Translations under genes and position numbers: made by a program
NCBI RefSeq assembly: GCF_001426945.1
Contig: NZ_LMFS01000004.1
Span: 66,851-130,850 of the forward strand
Length of the DNA stretch: 64,000 nucleotides
DNA from: Pseudolabrys sp. Root1462
GTDB lineage: Bacteria > Pseudomonadota > Alphaproteobacteria > Rhizobiales > Xanthobacteraceae
Direction: 5' to 3'
Part shown: positions 46,197-55,605 of the stretch, in pieces
Position numbering within the stretch: the stretch's first letter is position 1
Layout: every line of letters starts with the position of its first letter
The notes under the pieces: generated by a model
What the model saw: the letters and a program-made list of their open reading frames with translations, nothing else
Databases searched by the model: none
Told to the model about the DNA's origin: nothing

Positions 46197-47198
46197 ATGG
46201 CGCGTCACAGCTTCTTCTGCATCGATGCCCACACCTGCGGCAACCCGGTGCGCGTCGTCGCCGGCGGCGGACCGCTGCTGCCGCACGTGCCGATGATCGA
46301 GAAGCGCGAGATTTTTCTTCGCGATCACGACTGGGTGCGGCGCGCGCTGATGTTCGAACCGCGCGGCCACGACGTGATGTCCGGATCGATCCTGTACCCC
46401 TCAACGCGAGACGACTGCGATGTCGGTGTGCTGTACATCGAGGTGAGCGGCTGTCTGCCGATGTGCGGCCACGGCACCATCGGCACCGTCACCGTCGCGA
46501 TCGAGGAAGGTCTGGTGACGCCGCGCGAGCCGGGCAAGCTCGCGATCGAGGCCCCGGCCGGCCGCGTTGCCATCGAATACACGCAGAACGGCCGCTTCGT
46601 CGATCAGGTGCGCCTCTACAACATCGCCAGCTATCTGCACGCCACCGATGTCGAGATCGATGTACCGACGCTCGGCTCGATCAAGCTCGATGTCGCCTAT
46701 GGCGGCAACTACTACGCCATCATCGAGCCGCAGGCGAACTGGCCGGGCCTCGACGGCATGCCGGTCAGCGAAATCCAGCGTCTGTCGCCGATCATCCGCA
46801 CGCTGGCGCAGGAGAAAGTCGCTCCCGTTCATCCGGAAGATGGGCGCATCCGCGGCGTCACCCATGTGCAATGGGCCGACAAGCCGCGCGCCGCGCGCGC
46901 CCATGCGCGCAACGCCGTGTTCTACGGCGACAAGGCGATCGACCGCTCGCCCTGCGGCACCGGCTCGTCGGCGCGCATGGCGCAGCTCGCCGGCAAGGGC
47001 AAGCTGAAGACCGGACAGGAGTTCATCCACGAGAGCATCATTGGCACGATGTTCGACTGCCGGGTCGAAGCCGAAACTCATGTCGGCAATCATCCCGCCA
47101 TCCGGCCGAGCGTCGCCGGCTGGGCCCAGGTCATCGGCCACAACACCATTTTCGTCGACGACCGCGATCCGCTCGCTCACGGCTTCCTCGTGGCGTGA
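46197..47198 (+). CDS. Proline racemase family protein, probable 4-hydroxyproline 2-epimerase
   Basis: 333 residues; CGGAGA ribosome site. The N-terminal IDAHTCGNPVRVVAGG, the first catalytic Cys in LPMCGHGTIGTV (about residue 88) and the second in DRSPCGTGSSARMAQLAGKG (about 253) are both present, which favours racemase/epimerase over the Cys/Thr dehydratase subgroup. It probably epimerises trans-4-hydroxy-L-proline to the cis-D form. Downstream enzymes of that pathway (dehydrogenase, deaminase) are not visible; instead an alpha/beta hydrolase and a DUF1989 gene follow closely. Confidence 0.88.
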   Translation: MARHSFFCIDAHTCGNPVRVVAGGGPLLPHVPMIEKREIFLRDHDWVRRALMFEPRGHDVMSGSILYPSTRDDCDVGVLYIEVSGCLPMCGHGTIGTVTVAIEEGLVTPREPGKLAIEAPAGRVAIEYTQNGRFVDQVRLYNIASYLHATDVEIDVPTLGSIKLDVAYGGNYYAIIEPQANWPGLDGMPVSEIQRLSPIIRTLAQEKVAPVHPEDGRIRGVTHVQWADKPRAARAHARNAVFYGDKAIDRSPCGTGSSARMAQLAGKGKLKTGQEFIHESIIGTMFDCRVEAETHVGNHPAIRPSVAGWAQVIGHNTIFVDDRDPLAHGFLVA

Positions 47199-47238
47199 AC
47201 GGCGGCGGTCAACCTCTACCCGAGCTCAGGAAAATTTC

Positions 47239-48204
47239 ATGTCTGTCGCTGCTTCCTATGTTCGTCATCGTGCCGATCTCGGAGAAATGGATGCCGATTC
47301 CAAAGCCTACATGGCCTTGCAGCCGCCGCCACCGACGACGCCGGCCACGCCGGAGGCAGCGCGCGAAGGCATGCGCCGCGCGCGCCCCTTCAACCAGCCG
47401 GACCTGCCGCACGTCGCTATGGTTCGCGAGCATCAGGTGCCGGGCCCAGGCGGCCCGATCCCGGTGCGCTACTATCGCGGCGTCTCAACGCTGACCGGCG
47501 ACGCGCTGCCGGTGCAGGTCTATTTCCATGGCGGCGGCTGGGTGATCGGCGATCTCGACAGCCACGACTGGGTCTGCCGCACGGTCGCCAATGCGGCGAA
47601 CTGCGCGGTGGTCAGCGTCGATTATCGCCTGGCGCCGGAGCACACATTTCCTGCGGCCTATGACGACGCGGTGGCTGCAACGAAATGGGTCGCCGCCAAT
47701 GCCGGCCTTCTGAATATCGACGCGTCGCGAATCTCGGTCGGCGGCGACAGCGCCGGCGGCAATCTCGCGGCGACGGTCGCTTTGGCGCTGCGCGATGAAG
47801 GCAAGATCAAGCTGCGCGCGCAGATCCTCACCTATCCGATCGCCGATCTGACCTTCGAATACGATGAGCGCTTCGACAAGGGCGTCGCCCTGAACAACGC
47901 GGGCATGCGCGACTTCATCGACAAATACGTGCCGGACGTCAGCCAGCGCCGCGACTGGCGCTGCTCGCCGCTGTTTGCGCCGACGCTCAAGGGCCTGCCG
48001 CCGGCACTCGTCATCCTCGCCGGCTTCGATCCGCTCTGTGACGAAGGCGAGGCCTACGCCGCGCGACTTCAGGACGAGGGCGTCGCCGTTACGGTGTCAC
48101 GCTATCCCGGACAGATGCACGGCTTCGTGTCGCGACCCCGGCTGCTGCCGAAGTCGCTCGACGCGATCGCCGACATCGCCCGCTTCATGGAAGCGCACCA
48201 GTAG
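47239..48204 (+). CDS. Alpha/beta hydrolase, HSL family
   Basis: 321 residues from the ATG at 47239 (CAGGAAAA upstream). Oxyanion motif YFHGGGWVIGDLD (about 95-107), VDYRLAPEHTFPAAYDD, nucleophile elbow GGDSAGGNLAA (about 172-182), catalytic Asp in GFDPLCDEGEAYA and His in QMHGFVS. This is the hormone-sensitive-lipase-like esterase group (Abhydrolase_3). The ester or amide substrate is unknown. It is the middle gene of a three-gene cluster, 40 bp after the epimerase and 9 bp before the DUF1989 gene. Confidence 0.9.
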   Translation: MSVAASYVRHRADLGEMDADSKAYMALQPPPPTTPATPEAAREGMRRARPFNQPDLPHVAMVREHQVPGPGGPIPVRYYRGVSTLTGDALPVQVYFHGGGWVIGDLDSHDWVCRTVANAANCAVVSVDYRLAPEHTFPAAYDDAVAATKWVAANAGLLNIDASRISVGGDSAGGNLAATVALALRDEGKIKLRAQILTYPIADLTFEYDERFDKGVALNNAGMRDFIDKYVPDVSQRRDWRCSPLFAPTLKGLPPALVILAGFDPLCDEGEAYAARLQDEGVAVTVSRYPGQMHGFVSRPRLLPKSLDAIADIARFMEAHQ

Positions 48205-48213
48205 GAGAGCTGC

Positions 48214-49056
48214 TTGTCCGAGCCCCGCGACGCCGCCGACCGCCGCGCCAAACCACCGGTCGTTTGCTATCCGGTCGAGACATTGCCGCGGCCCGATATG
48301 GCGTTGCTGGAGCGCGCGCGCGGGACGCTGACCGGGATCTCCGAAGTCATTGTGCCGCCGCGCGATGCCCGCACCTTCGAGGTGCCGGCCGGACACTTTT
48401 TCCGGATCGTCTCGATCGAAGGGCCGCAGGTCGGCGACCTCAACCTGTGGAATGCGCACGACCTGTCGGAGCGCTTCTTCAGCGGCAAGACCCGCGCCCT
48501 GCATGCAACGCACGTCACCACCGGTAATCGGCTGTGGAGCACGCTGCCGAACTTGCGCCCGCTGGCCACTATCACCCATGACACACTGGGCTGGTACGGC
48601 TTCGACGCCGATGGCGGCGGCGTCCACGACGTCGTCGGCACGCGATGCGACCCCTACACCCACCGCCTGCTGTCCGGCGGCGACTATCATTATTGCTGCC
48701 ACTCCAACCTGACGCGCGCGCTGGCCGCAGCGCGGGGTATGGATGTGCGTGACGCCGAGATGCATGTGCACGACGTGCTCAACGTCTTCATGTGCACCGG
48801 CTTCACCCGCGACACGCATCAGTACTTCATGAAGGCGAGCCCGGTGCGGCCGGGCGACTACATCGAATTCTTCGCCGAGATCGATTTGCTGGGTGCCCTG
48901 TCGGCCTGCCCCGGCGGCGACTGCGGCAGCGAACATTCCAGCGACGCCGCTGCCTGCCATCCGCTGAAGGTGGAAGTTTTCCAGCCGGCAGACGGCAGCC
49001 TGAAAGGCTGGCAGCCGCCGCCGCGTAACGCCTATCCGCGCACGCACGGTCTTTGA
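48214..49056 (+). CDS. DUF1989 (urea carboxylase-associated) family protein
   Basis: 280 residues; the TTG start at 48214 is supported by TAGGAGAG at 4-nt spacing. DUF1989 core (about 45-215): GHFFRIVSIEGPQVGDLNLWNA, LHATHVTTGNRLWSTLP, HDTLGWYGFDADGGGVHDVVGTRCDPYTH, HYCCHSNLTRAL and NVFMCTGF. The family often sits with urea carboxylase, allophanate hydrolase or amino-acid catabolic genes; the molecular role is unsettled. Many conserved His and Cys suggest a metal site. Last gene of the epimerase cluster. Confidence 0.85.
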   Translation: MSEPRDAADRRAKPPVVCYPVETLPRPDMALLERARGTLTGISEVIVPPRDARTFEVPAGHFFRIVSIEGPQVGDLNLWNAHDLSERFFSGKTRALHATHVTTGNRLWSTLPNLRPLATITHDTLGWYGFDADGGGVHDVVGTRCDPYTHRLLSGGDYHYCCHSNLTRALAAARGMDVRDAEMHVHDVLNVFMCTGFTRDTHQYFMKASPVRPGDYIEFFAEIDLLGALSACPGGDCGSEHSSDAAACHPLKVEVFQPADGSLKGWQPPPRNAYPRTHGL

Positions 49057-49227
49057 AGTTCCTGCATCGAAGTAAAAATCGCGGCGAGATGAACACCGGT
49101 TCATCGACGATCACATTTGCCTGAACAACGGCGAAAACTGTCGCAGCGCGAGCGAAGGAAATGCCCCGGGCCGTCCGTTGAATCACCAAAGCGGGAACCT
49201 TTTTTCCGGGACGGAGTGATTCACGTC

Positions 49228-51039
49228 ATGACCGATCGTACCCTTCTTCGCCTCATATCGCGGAGTGCGCTCGCGCTCCTGATAGTCGCCGCTGCTTCTG
49301 CTGCGCAAGCACAACAACCACCAGATCCGAAAAAACCGGTCCGCCCAGGCCCGCACGCTGCTCCGGCGGCCCGTCCGGCTCCGCATCCTGCTCCCGCAGC
49401 GCGCCTGGCCCCGCCCCCGATCGCCGCACGTCCCGCACCCCCGCCGCACATCGCGCGGCCGCAGCCGCCCGCCATTCGCCAGGCGCCACCCCGTATCGCC
49501 CGCCCGCAGGCGCCGCCGCATCCCGCCGCGACGCCGCGCATAATCGCACGGCCGCAAATACCCAGCGCCCCGCATATCAACCGCGCCGCACGACGTGCGA
49601 CACCGCCCGCAGCACAGCCGCGGCAAAATGTTGTGCGTCCCAACAACGCCGTGCAGCGTGCAGCAACGCCGAATATCGCACCCGCGGTGACGCCGGCCCA
49701 GCGCCGCGCCACCGCGCGTCAAGAGCGCGTCGAGCGCCGCCGCGAACAGCGCGTCCTGCGTAATCTTCCGCCGGCGCAGCGGGCGGCGCGACGTCAGAAA
49801 TTTGAGCAAGCGCGGCAGCAGCGTGCGCAGCAGCGTCTACAGCAGCAGCAAACGCAGCAGCAGGCGCAGCCGAGTGCGCGGGTCAACGCCACCGCCTCGG
49901 CCGGCCCAGCGAATCCGCGACTCCGTCGTAACGGCCAGCCGCGCATCACGCCGCAGGCCTCGCGGCAGGGCCGTTTCGCCGGCGCTTTCGCCGCGCGCCA
50001 CGGCACGATCGCGGCAAATGCGGCCGCCAGCGTCAATGCCGCGCGTTGGCAGCGGATCTCCGCGCGACGCGCCTGGCGCGCCGGGCATCGCGCCAACTTC
50101 GTCGCCTGGTATGGGCCGGTGTTCTGGCCTTACGCCTATAGCGACATCTTCGACTACACGTTCTGGCCGTCCGGTTACGACGAAGGCTACTGGTACTACG
50201 CCTATGACGACTTCGTCGACGGCGTCTATTACGGCGAGTACGGCCCGCCCGAGGAATATGTCGGCTCCATCGAAGCCGCGCCCGGCGGTGGCGGAAGCAA
50301 CAATGCCCAGCGGCCGACCTATACGGCGGTGCAGAACCTGTGCCGGCAGCCCGGCAACGGCATCACCGCCTGGCCGATTGCCGAGATCGACAGCAAGATC
50401 GGGCTCAATGCCGAGCAGAAGAAACTGCTCGGGGACGTGCAGAGCGCCGGCCAGCGCGCTGCCGAGGTGTTCAAGCAAACCTGTCCGTCCGAGAATGCCT
50501 ATCCGCTGACGCCGCCCGGCCGCCTGGCCTCGATGACGGGCCGTCTCGACGCTACCTTGCAGGCCGTCGAGACGGTGCGGCCGCCGCTAGAGGCGTTTTA
50601 TTCATCGCTCAGCGATGAGCAGAAGGAACGCTTCAACGAAATCGGCCCCGGCAAGAACGTCGCCAACAACAGCGAGGCGCGCGAGGCCCTGCCGGACGAC
50701 GCCAGGAAGTGCGGCGAGAACAAGCCCGGCCTTACCAACCTGCCGATCGAGCAGATCGAGGATACGGTGAAGCCGGACGCCAAGCAGCAGACCGCGCTCG
50801 ATGCGCTCGGCGAAGCAACGGTGAAAGCCGTCGGCGTGCTGCAGGCCGCCTGCCCGAGCGAAACGCCGTTGACGCCGCCCGGCCGCCTGCAGGCGATCGA
50901 GACCCGGCTCAGGGCGATGGTCGATGCCGCCAATACGGTGAAGCAGCCGCTCGGCGACTTCTACGCATCGCTGACCCCGGAGCAGAAAGCGCGCTTCAAT
51001 CGCATGGGCCGCGACCTCACCGTCGGCCAGGCCAATTAA
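49228..51039 (+). CDS. Large exported protein with duplicated LTXXQ-type module
   Basis: 603 residues from the ATG at 49228. A signal peptide ends AQAQQ. Residues about 30-260 are extremely rich in Pro, Ala, Arg and Gln, with a strongly basic coil-like stretch and poly-Gln. An aromatic/acidic patch follows (about 293-345, WYGPVFWPYAYSDIFDYTFWP). The C-terminus holds two homologous modules of about 100 residues (DNA 50341-50646 and 50710-51009), each with Cys, LTPPGRL, a helix and FY-SL--EQK-RFN, resembling the LTXXQ motif of Spy/CpxP. A periplasmic chaperone or envelope stress role is possible; not established. Confidence 0.8.
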   Translation: MTDRTLLRLISRSALALLIVAAASAAQAQQPPDPKKPVRPGPHAAPAARPAPHPAPAARLAPPPIAARPAPPPHIARPQPPAIRQAPPRIARPQAPPHPAATPRIIARPQIPSAPHINRAARRATPPAAQPRQNVVRPNNAVQRAATPNIAPAVTPAQRRATARQERVERRREQRVLRNLPPAQRAARRQKFEQARQQRAQQRLQQQQTQQQAQPSARVNATASAGPANPRLRRNGQPRITPQASRQGRFAGAFAARHGTIAANAAASVNAARWQRISARRAWRAGHRANFVAWYGPVFWPYAYSDIFDYTFWPSGYDEGYWYYAYDDFVDGVYYGEYGPPEEYVGSIEAAPGGGGSNNAQRPTYTAVQNLCRQPGNGITAWPIAEIDSKIGLNAEQKKLLGDVQSAGQRAAEVFKQTCPSENAYPLTPPGRLASMTGRLDATLQAVETVRPPLEAFYSSLSDEQKERFNEIGPGKNVANNSEAREALPDDARKCGENKPGLTNLPIEQIEDTVKPDAKQQTALDALGEATVKAVGVLQAACPSETPLTPPGRLQAIETRLRAMVDAANTVKQPLGDFYASLTPEQKARFNRMGRDLTVGQAN

Positions 51040-51110
51040 CAACGCGCCGCGCCGGGGCCGGGCCCCAACGGCCCGCTCCCGGCCGGGCCGCTCGCGTTCT
51101 ATATTATTTA

Positions 51111-51118
51111 TTAACCAT
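51111..51118. promoter_or_regulatory. TTAACCAT motif in an AT-rich patch
   Basis: TTAACCAT, following ATATTATTTA, lies 45 bp before the small gene at 51163 in an otherwise very GC-rich gap. Same motif as in front of pilus genes; candidate CtrA half-site or promoter element. Confidence 0.35.
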
Positions 51119-51162
51119 GCCGGTTCCATCAATGACGCTCCGACCCCCGTCAGAGAGCGCCC

Positions 51163-51405
51163 ATGCCCGCGTCCGAGCCCGGCAGTCCCGCCCCGAACTT
51201 CAGCGAGCGCAACGCGCTTATCGAGCGCGTCGAGAGCGCCGTCACCATCGCCGCCCGCCGGGAGACTTTCCGCGCGGAGATCGAGCGTTCGCTGCAAGGC
51301 CTTCGTGAAGAGTCCGCGCGCACCATGGCGCTGATCCGGACCTTGCGGACCTCGCCGCTTTATGAACGCGCATCGAGCAATCCGCGCTACGAGGCCGGCT
51401 GGTAG
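51163..51405 (+). CDS. Small charged hypothetical protein
   Basis: 80 residues, ATG at 51163. A single long amphipathic, charged helix is likely (about 14-62, SERNALIERVESAVTIAARR and REESARTMALIRTLRTS), ending LYERASSNPRYEAGW. No cysteine, no signal peptide, no known family. It is bounded by a TTAACCAT motif upstream and a strong terminator downstream, and its codon use is like its neighbours, so it is probably a real stand-alone gene. Confidence 0.6.
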   Translation: MPASEPGSPAPNFSERNALIERVESAVTIAARRETFRAEIERSLQGLREESARTMALIRTLRTSPLYERASSNPRYEAGW

Positions 51406-51421
51406 GGCAAGACCAATGAAA

Positions 51422-51446
51422 AAGGGCGGCCACGAGGACCGCCCTT
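51422..51446. terminator. Bidirectional terminator between the small gene and pckA
   Basis: AAGGGCGG at 51422-51429 pairs with CCGCCCTT at 51439-51446 (9-nt loop). T-rich tails follow on both strands (TTCTTTATTT on plus, TTTTTCATT on minus), so it can end both convergent transcripts. Confidence 0.82.
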
Positions 51447-51469
51447 CTTTATTTCTCGCTTGGCGAAAC

Positions 51470-53092
51470 TTATTCCGCCGCGATCTTCACTTCCGGCGCC
51501 GCGGCGCGGATGTCGGGCGAGACGTGCTTTTCGTACTTCTCGAAGTTCTTCTGGAACATGCCGACCAGTTCGCGCGCCGTCTTGTCGAACGCGGCCTTGT
51601 CCTTCCAGGTCTTGAACGGGTTGAGCAGGTGCGGTTCGACGCCCGGCACCGACGTCGGCACTGCGAAGCCGAAATACGGATCGGTGCGGAAGTCGGCGTT
51701 CTTGAGCGAGCCGTTGAGCGCCGCGGTCACCAGCGTGCGCGTCGCCTTGATCGGCATGCGGCGGCCGACGCCGTAGATGCCGCCGGTCCAGCCCGAATTG
51801 ACCAGCCAGACATCGACCTGGTGCTTGTTGATATATTCCTTCAGCAGGTCGGCATAGACCGACGGATGACGCGGCAGGAACGGCGAGCCGAAACAGGTCG
51901 AGAACTCCGGCTGCACGCCGACGAGGCCCTTCTCGGTGCCGGCGACCTTCGCGGTGTAGCCGGAGAGGAAGTGATACATCGCCTGCTCGGGCGTCAGCTT
52001 GGCGACCGGCGGCATGACGCCGAAGGCGTCGGCCGTGAGGAAGATGATGTTCTTCGGGTTCGGCGCGCGGCCGGTGCGCGACGCGTTCGGAATGAAATCG
52101 AGCGGATAGGCCGAGCGGGTGTTCTCGGTCTTGGAGATGTCGTCGTAATCCGGCACGCGGGTGTCGGGATCGAACACGACGTTCTCGAGCACCGAACCGA
52201 AACGGTTGGTGGCGTCCCAGATCATCGGCTCGTTTTCTTTCGACAGCTTCACCGTCTTGGCGTAGCAGCCGCCTTCGAAATTGAAGATGCCGGCCTCGCC
52301 CCAGCCGGTCTCGTCGTCGCCGATCAGAATGCGGTTCGGGTCGGCTGACAAAGTGGTCTTGCCGGTGCCGGACAGGCCGAAGAACAGCGCGCTCTCCTTG
52401 CCATCCTTCGACACGTTGGCCGAGCAGTGCATCGGCACGACGTTCTTGGCAGGCAGATAGAAGTTCAGCGTCGTGAACACCGACTTCTTCATCTCGCCGG
52501 CGTAGGACGAGCCGCAGATCAGCACAATCTTTCGGGTGAAATCGATGGCCACCATCGTGTCGGAGCCTTCACGGCCGCCATGACGCTTGGCGTCCGGCTT
52601 GAACGACGGCAGATCGACGATGGTCATTTCCGGCACGAAGCCGGCAAGCGCGGCGCGCTCCGGGCGAATGAGAAGCTGGCGGATGAACAGCGAGTGCCAG
52701 GCGAGTTCGGTGAAGACGCGAACCTTGATGCAGTGCGTCGGATCGGCGCCGCCGACGAGGTCCTGCGCGAACAGCGACTTGCCCTTGCAGTGCGCCTGGA
52801 AGTCGGCGAGCAGGTTGTCGAAGTTTTCTTTCGACATCTTGCGGTTGCCATCCCACCACACGCTGTCGCGCGTGAGGTCGTCTTCGACGGTATGCTTATC
52901 CTTCGGCGACCGGCCGGTGTGGTGACCGGTTTCGGCGCACAGCGCGCCGCCGGCGACGATATTGGCCTCGCCGTTCAGAAGCGCGTGCTCGTAGAGCTTG
53001 GGTTCGGTCAGGTTCCAGTTGACGCCTTTGAGCCCCGTGAAACCGAATTTGTCGGCGCCATAAGCGGCGTTCCGTACACCCGTTTCTTGCAC
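51470..53092 (-). CDS. pckA: Phosphoenolpyruvate carboxykinase (ATP)
   Basis: 540 residues from a GTG at 53092 with GGGAGAG upstream; this matches the usual 530-540 residue length, while the frame upstream does not look coding. Substrate and ATP motifs: [52 protein letters not shown] (Walker A), [18 protein letters not shown] and [13 protein letters not shown]. It converts oxaloacetate to PEP, the entry to gluconeogenesis. In rhizobia pckA lies next to chvI and is regulated by ChvG-ChvI; here two genes intervene. Confidence 0.96.
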   Translation of the reverse strand: MQETGVRNAAYGADKFGFTGLKGVNWNLTEPKLYEHALLNGEANIVAGGALCAETGHHTGRSPKDKHTVEDDLTRDSVWWDGNRKMSKENFDNLLADFQAHCKGKSLFAQDLVGGADPTHCIKVRVFTELAWHSLFIRQLLIRPERAALAGFVPEMTIVDLPSFKPDAKRHGGREGSDTMVAIDFTRKIVLICGSSYAGEMKKSVFTTLNFYLPAKNVVPMHCSANVSKDGKESALFFGLSGTGKTTLSADPNRILIGDDETGWGEAGIFNFEGGCYAKTVKLSKENEPMIWDATNRFGSVLENVVFDPDTRVPDYDDISKTENTRSAYPLDFIPNASRTGRAPNPKNIIFLTADAFGVMPPVAKLTPEQAMYHFLSGYTAKVAGTEKGLVGVQPEFSTCFGSPFLPRHPSVYADLLKEYINKHQVDVWLVNSGWTGGIYGVGRRMPIKATRTLVTAALNGSLKNADFRTDPYFGFAVPTSVPGVEPHLLNPFKTWKDKAAFDKTARELVGMFQKNFEKYEKHVSPDIRAAAPEVKIAAE

Positions 53093-53386
53093 GCTATTCT
53101 CTCCCGAATCTGGCGTCTGTTTGCCAAGCGGACCGGCCATCGCCGGCCCGACGGTTACGACCTTAGTCTCATGAAAGGCGAGACCATAATCATCAACGTC
53201 GTGAATGCCAAGATTAAATGCCATGCATAATGCAGGGCCGGCATTGCGTCGCATCGCTGGATTAACGCGCGAATTGCGCGCGCGGTTTCAACCAATCCAG
53301 CGGGTCATATGACGACTGACAAATCGTGCAATGCACCCAGAATACGGTTTTCGACGGTTCAATCGTGACTTGTGCTAGACAGCGTC

Positions 53387-54598
53387 ATGACTAACTCGTC
53401 CGACAAAGAAACGCCGGTTGTGGAGTCCAATACCGCGTCACATCCCTCCGACCTGAGCAGGCGAGCATTGAATGTTCGTCTTCGCCAGCAGGAGATACTC
53501 GCGGAACTCGGCGTTCAGGCTTTGCAGAACCCGCCGTTTCTCGTGCTTCTCGATCTGACCGCCCGCCTTGTCGCGGAAGGCATCGAGGCCGAATACTGCA
53601 AGATCATGGAATACCTGCCGGCCGAGAACCGCCTTCTGGTGCGCGCGGGCGTTGGTTGGAACGAGGGCGTGGTCGGTGTCGCGACCGTCGGCGCCGACCT
53701 CGCCTCTCCGGCTGGTTTTGCCTTGCACACCGGCAGGCCTGTTATTTCCAACCATCTCGGGAATGAGCAACGGTTCAGGACTCCGGAACTGCTGATCGAA
53801 CATGGTATCCGGCGGGCCATGAACGTCATTTTGAAGGGCGACAATTCACCGTTCGGCGTTCTGGAGGTCGACAGCAAATCACCGGGCGAGTTCGGCAAGC
53901 ACGACCTGGCGTTTCTGCAAGGCGCCGCCAACATTCTCGGCATGGCGATCGAGCAGCAACAATCGCAGCGCAAATTGCAGGACGCGCTCGAGCGCCATCA
54001 GCTCTTGATCAAGGAGGTCAATCACCGGGTCAAGAACAGCCTTCAAGTCGTCGCCGGCATGCTTCATTTGCAAGCCAAAGCGACCACGAATCCGGAAGTG
54101 ATTGCCAGCCTCAACGAAGCGTCGTCCCGCATTTCGACCGTCGGGCGGGCTTATGACCACCTCGCCTACACGGCGGATTATGAAGCAATCGATCTCATCG
54201 ACTACCTCAGAGTGGTCCTCGACGATCTCGCGGGCGCAGTAACGCCAAACAAGTTGCATTTCGAAGGCGCCGGCACGATCGAGATCGGAGCCGATCGGGC
54301 CATGCTGATCGGGCTCATCCTCAATGAACTTGTGACCAATGCCGGCAAGTATGCTTATCCCGAAAAGACCGGCGGTCCAATTTGGGTCACGGTAACGCGC
54401 GTCGACAACGATGCTGTTCGCGTGTCGATCTACGACGAGGGCGTCGGCCTGCCGCCCGGCTTCGATATGACAAAGAGCAAGCGGCTCGGAACCCGACTCG
54501 TCGCTGCATTGATCCAGCAATTAGGTGCCGAACTTGGCAGTCGGCCAGCGACGCGCGGCGCCAGTTTTACCTTTGTGGTTCCGTTGAAGCCGAAATGA
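53387..54598 (+). CDS. GAF-domain sensor histidine kinase (HisKA_2 type)
   Basis: 403 residues from the ATG at 53387; a GTG at 53372 is possible. No membrane segment. N-terminal GAF domain (about 50-190: LVRAGVGWNEGVVG, GRPVISNHLG, GVLEVDSK), then HisKA_2 with phospho-acceptor His in EVNHRVKNSLQVVAGMLHLQ (about 205-224), and an HATPase domain with LNELVTNAGKYAYP, DEGVGLPPGF and a GTRLVAALIQQLGAEL end. It is a soluble kinase of the HWE/HisKA_2 class found in light, redox and general stress circuits. No response regulator is adjacent. Confidence 0.92.
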   Translation: MTNSSDKETPVVESNTASHPSDLSRRALNVRLRQQEILAELGVQALQNPPFLVLLDLTARLVAEGIEAEYCKIMEYLPAENRLLVRAGVGWNEGVVGVATVGADLASPAGFALHTGRPVISNHLGNEQRFRTPELLIEHGIRRAMNVILKGDNSPFGVLEVDSKSPGEFGKHDLAFLQGAANILGMAIEQQQSQRKLQDALERHQLLIKEVNHRVKNSLQVVAGMLHLQAKATTNPEVIASLNEASSRISTVGRAYDHLAYTADYEAIDLIDYLRVVLDDLAGAVTPNKLHFEGAGTIEIGADRAMLIGLILNELVTNAGKYAYPEKTGGPIWVTVTRVDNDAVRVSIYDEGVGLPPGFDMTKSKRLGTRLVAALIQQLGAELGSRPATRGASFTFVVPLKPK

Positions 54599-54654
54599 AG
54601 CGTCGGTCGACATCTTCGTGGCGCGCAGCGTAACGAGCCCCGATGTGGGCTTTT

Positions 54655-55449
54655 CTATGCGGCGCGCGCCTGCTCCGCCAGTTTCGCCAAGACGACGCGT
54701 AACGTGGCCGCATCGGTGACCCGCTGCGGAAATGAAAGTCGCAGCGACAACGGTCCGTTCGCCAGGTCGAGGCCGTCGGGATCGATGCCGGTGCAGCGCC
54801 AGACGCCGGCCGGCGCGCCACACAGTTTCACCGCATAGAGATTGAGCGCGGCCGCATGATCGTCATTCATGTGCGACACCGCGCCCTCCTCGGCATCGAT
54901 AAGATCCTGTGCGTCGGAGACATCGCTCAGCACGTCGGCGGCTTTCAAGTCCGCGGCGCGAGCGAAGCCGCCATTCAGATGCGCCGCTTCCACCTGCATG
55001 CGCCAGAACGCGAAGTCCGCGAACCCGGCATAAAGCTGCGCCTTCGGATGGTGCGCCAGAAAGCGCCGCCGCAGTCGGGCCTCGTCGGGCTGATCGCGCG
55101 GCACCGGCGCGAAGCGCCCGAGCACCGTCAGGCGAGGATGCGTCAGAGCATCGCCCTTGCCGGTCTCAGCGAGCAGGATAGACGCGCGGCCGTCGGCCTC
55201 GAGATTGGCGGTATGGGTGGCCAGCCGCGAGGTCAGGATGACCGGCGAGCCGTCCGCATCGGTGCCGACATTGACCAGGGAGGCGAAAGGGTGCCCGGTA
55301 TGGCGGTCCAGGGTGCCCAGCGTTCCGGCGCGAATCCGGCGCAGGAGTTCCCTGGCGACCACCTGCGGGTCGAAATCGGCGGCCTTTGGAGCATTTTCCG
55401 GCAGCCGGTCCGGCATGGAACCCGGAAGCGGGCCCGGTCGTTCGGTCAT
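54655..55449 (-). CDS. HugZ-family pyridoxamine-phosphate-oxidase-like protein with DUF2470
   Basis: 264 residues. N-terminal split-barrel flavin-type domain (about 25-170: LLRRIRAGTLGTLDRHTGHPFASLVNV, LTSRLATHTANLEADGRASI, RLTVLGRFAPV, FLAHHPKAQLYAGFADF). The C-terminal DUF2470 (about 180-262) contains HMNDDHAAALNLYA. This two-domain plan is that of HugZ/HutZ haem-utilisation proteins, in which the DUF2470 part binds haem. Haem degradation is possible, but many members are uncharacterised. It is divergent from chvI, 156 bp away. Confidence 0.85.
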   Translation of the reverse strand: MTERPGPLPGSMPDRLPENAPKAADFDPQVVARELLRRIRAGTLGTLDRHTGHPFASLVNVGTDADGSPVILTSRLATHTANLEADGRASILLAETGKGDALTHPRLTVLGRFAPVPRDQPDEARLRRRFLAHHPKAQLYAGFADFAFWRMQVEAAHLNGGFARAADLKAADVLSDVSDAQDLIDAEEGAVSHMNDDHAAALNLYAVKLCGAPAGVWRCTGIDPDGLDLANGPLSLRLSFPQRVTDAATLRVVLAKLAEQARAA

Positions 55450-55605
55450 GACTTCAATCCCTCTCGCCTTTGAAATCGGGCGGTTTTTCAGCCATTTGCC
55501 CTTGAAACTGGCCCAGAATCACATAGTTGTTGCAAAGAGGCCACAATTCGCACCCCGTTTGCAGGCTTCAAAGCTCGCGGGACGACACCGTCAGAAGGGG
55601 CTTTT

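Noticed and set aside
49190..49215. EcfG-type (GGAAC...CGTT) promoter before the LTXXQ gene
   Set aside because: GGAAC is present at 49195, but no CGTT lies at the required 16-17 bp spacing.
49840..49875. CAG/CAA-type repeat as a possible CRISPR or satellite
   Set aside because: It encodes the poly-Gln part of the exported protein in frame; no spacer pattern is present anywhere in the window.
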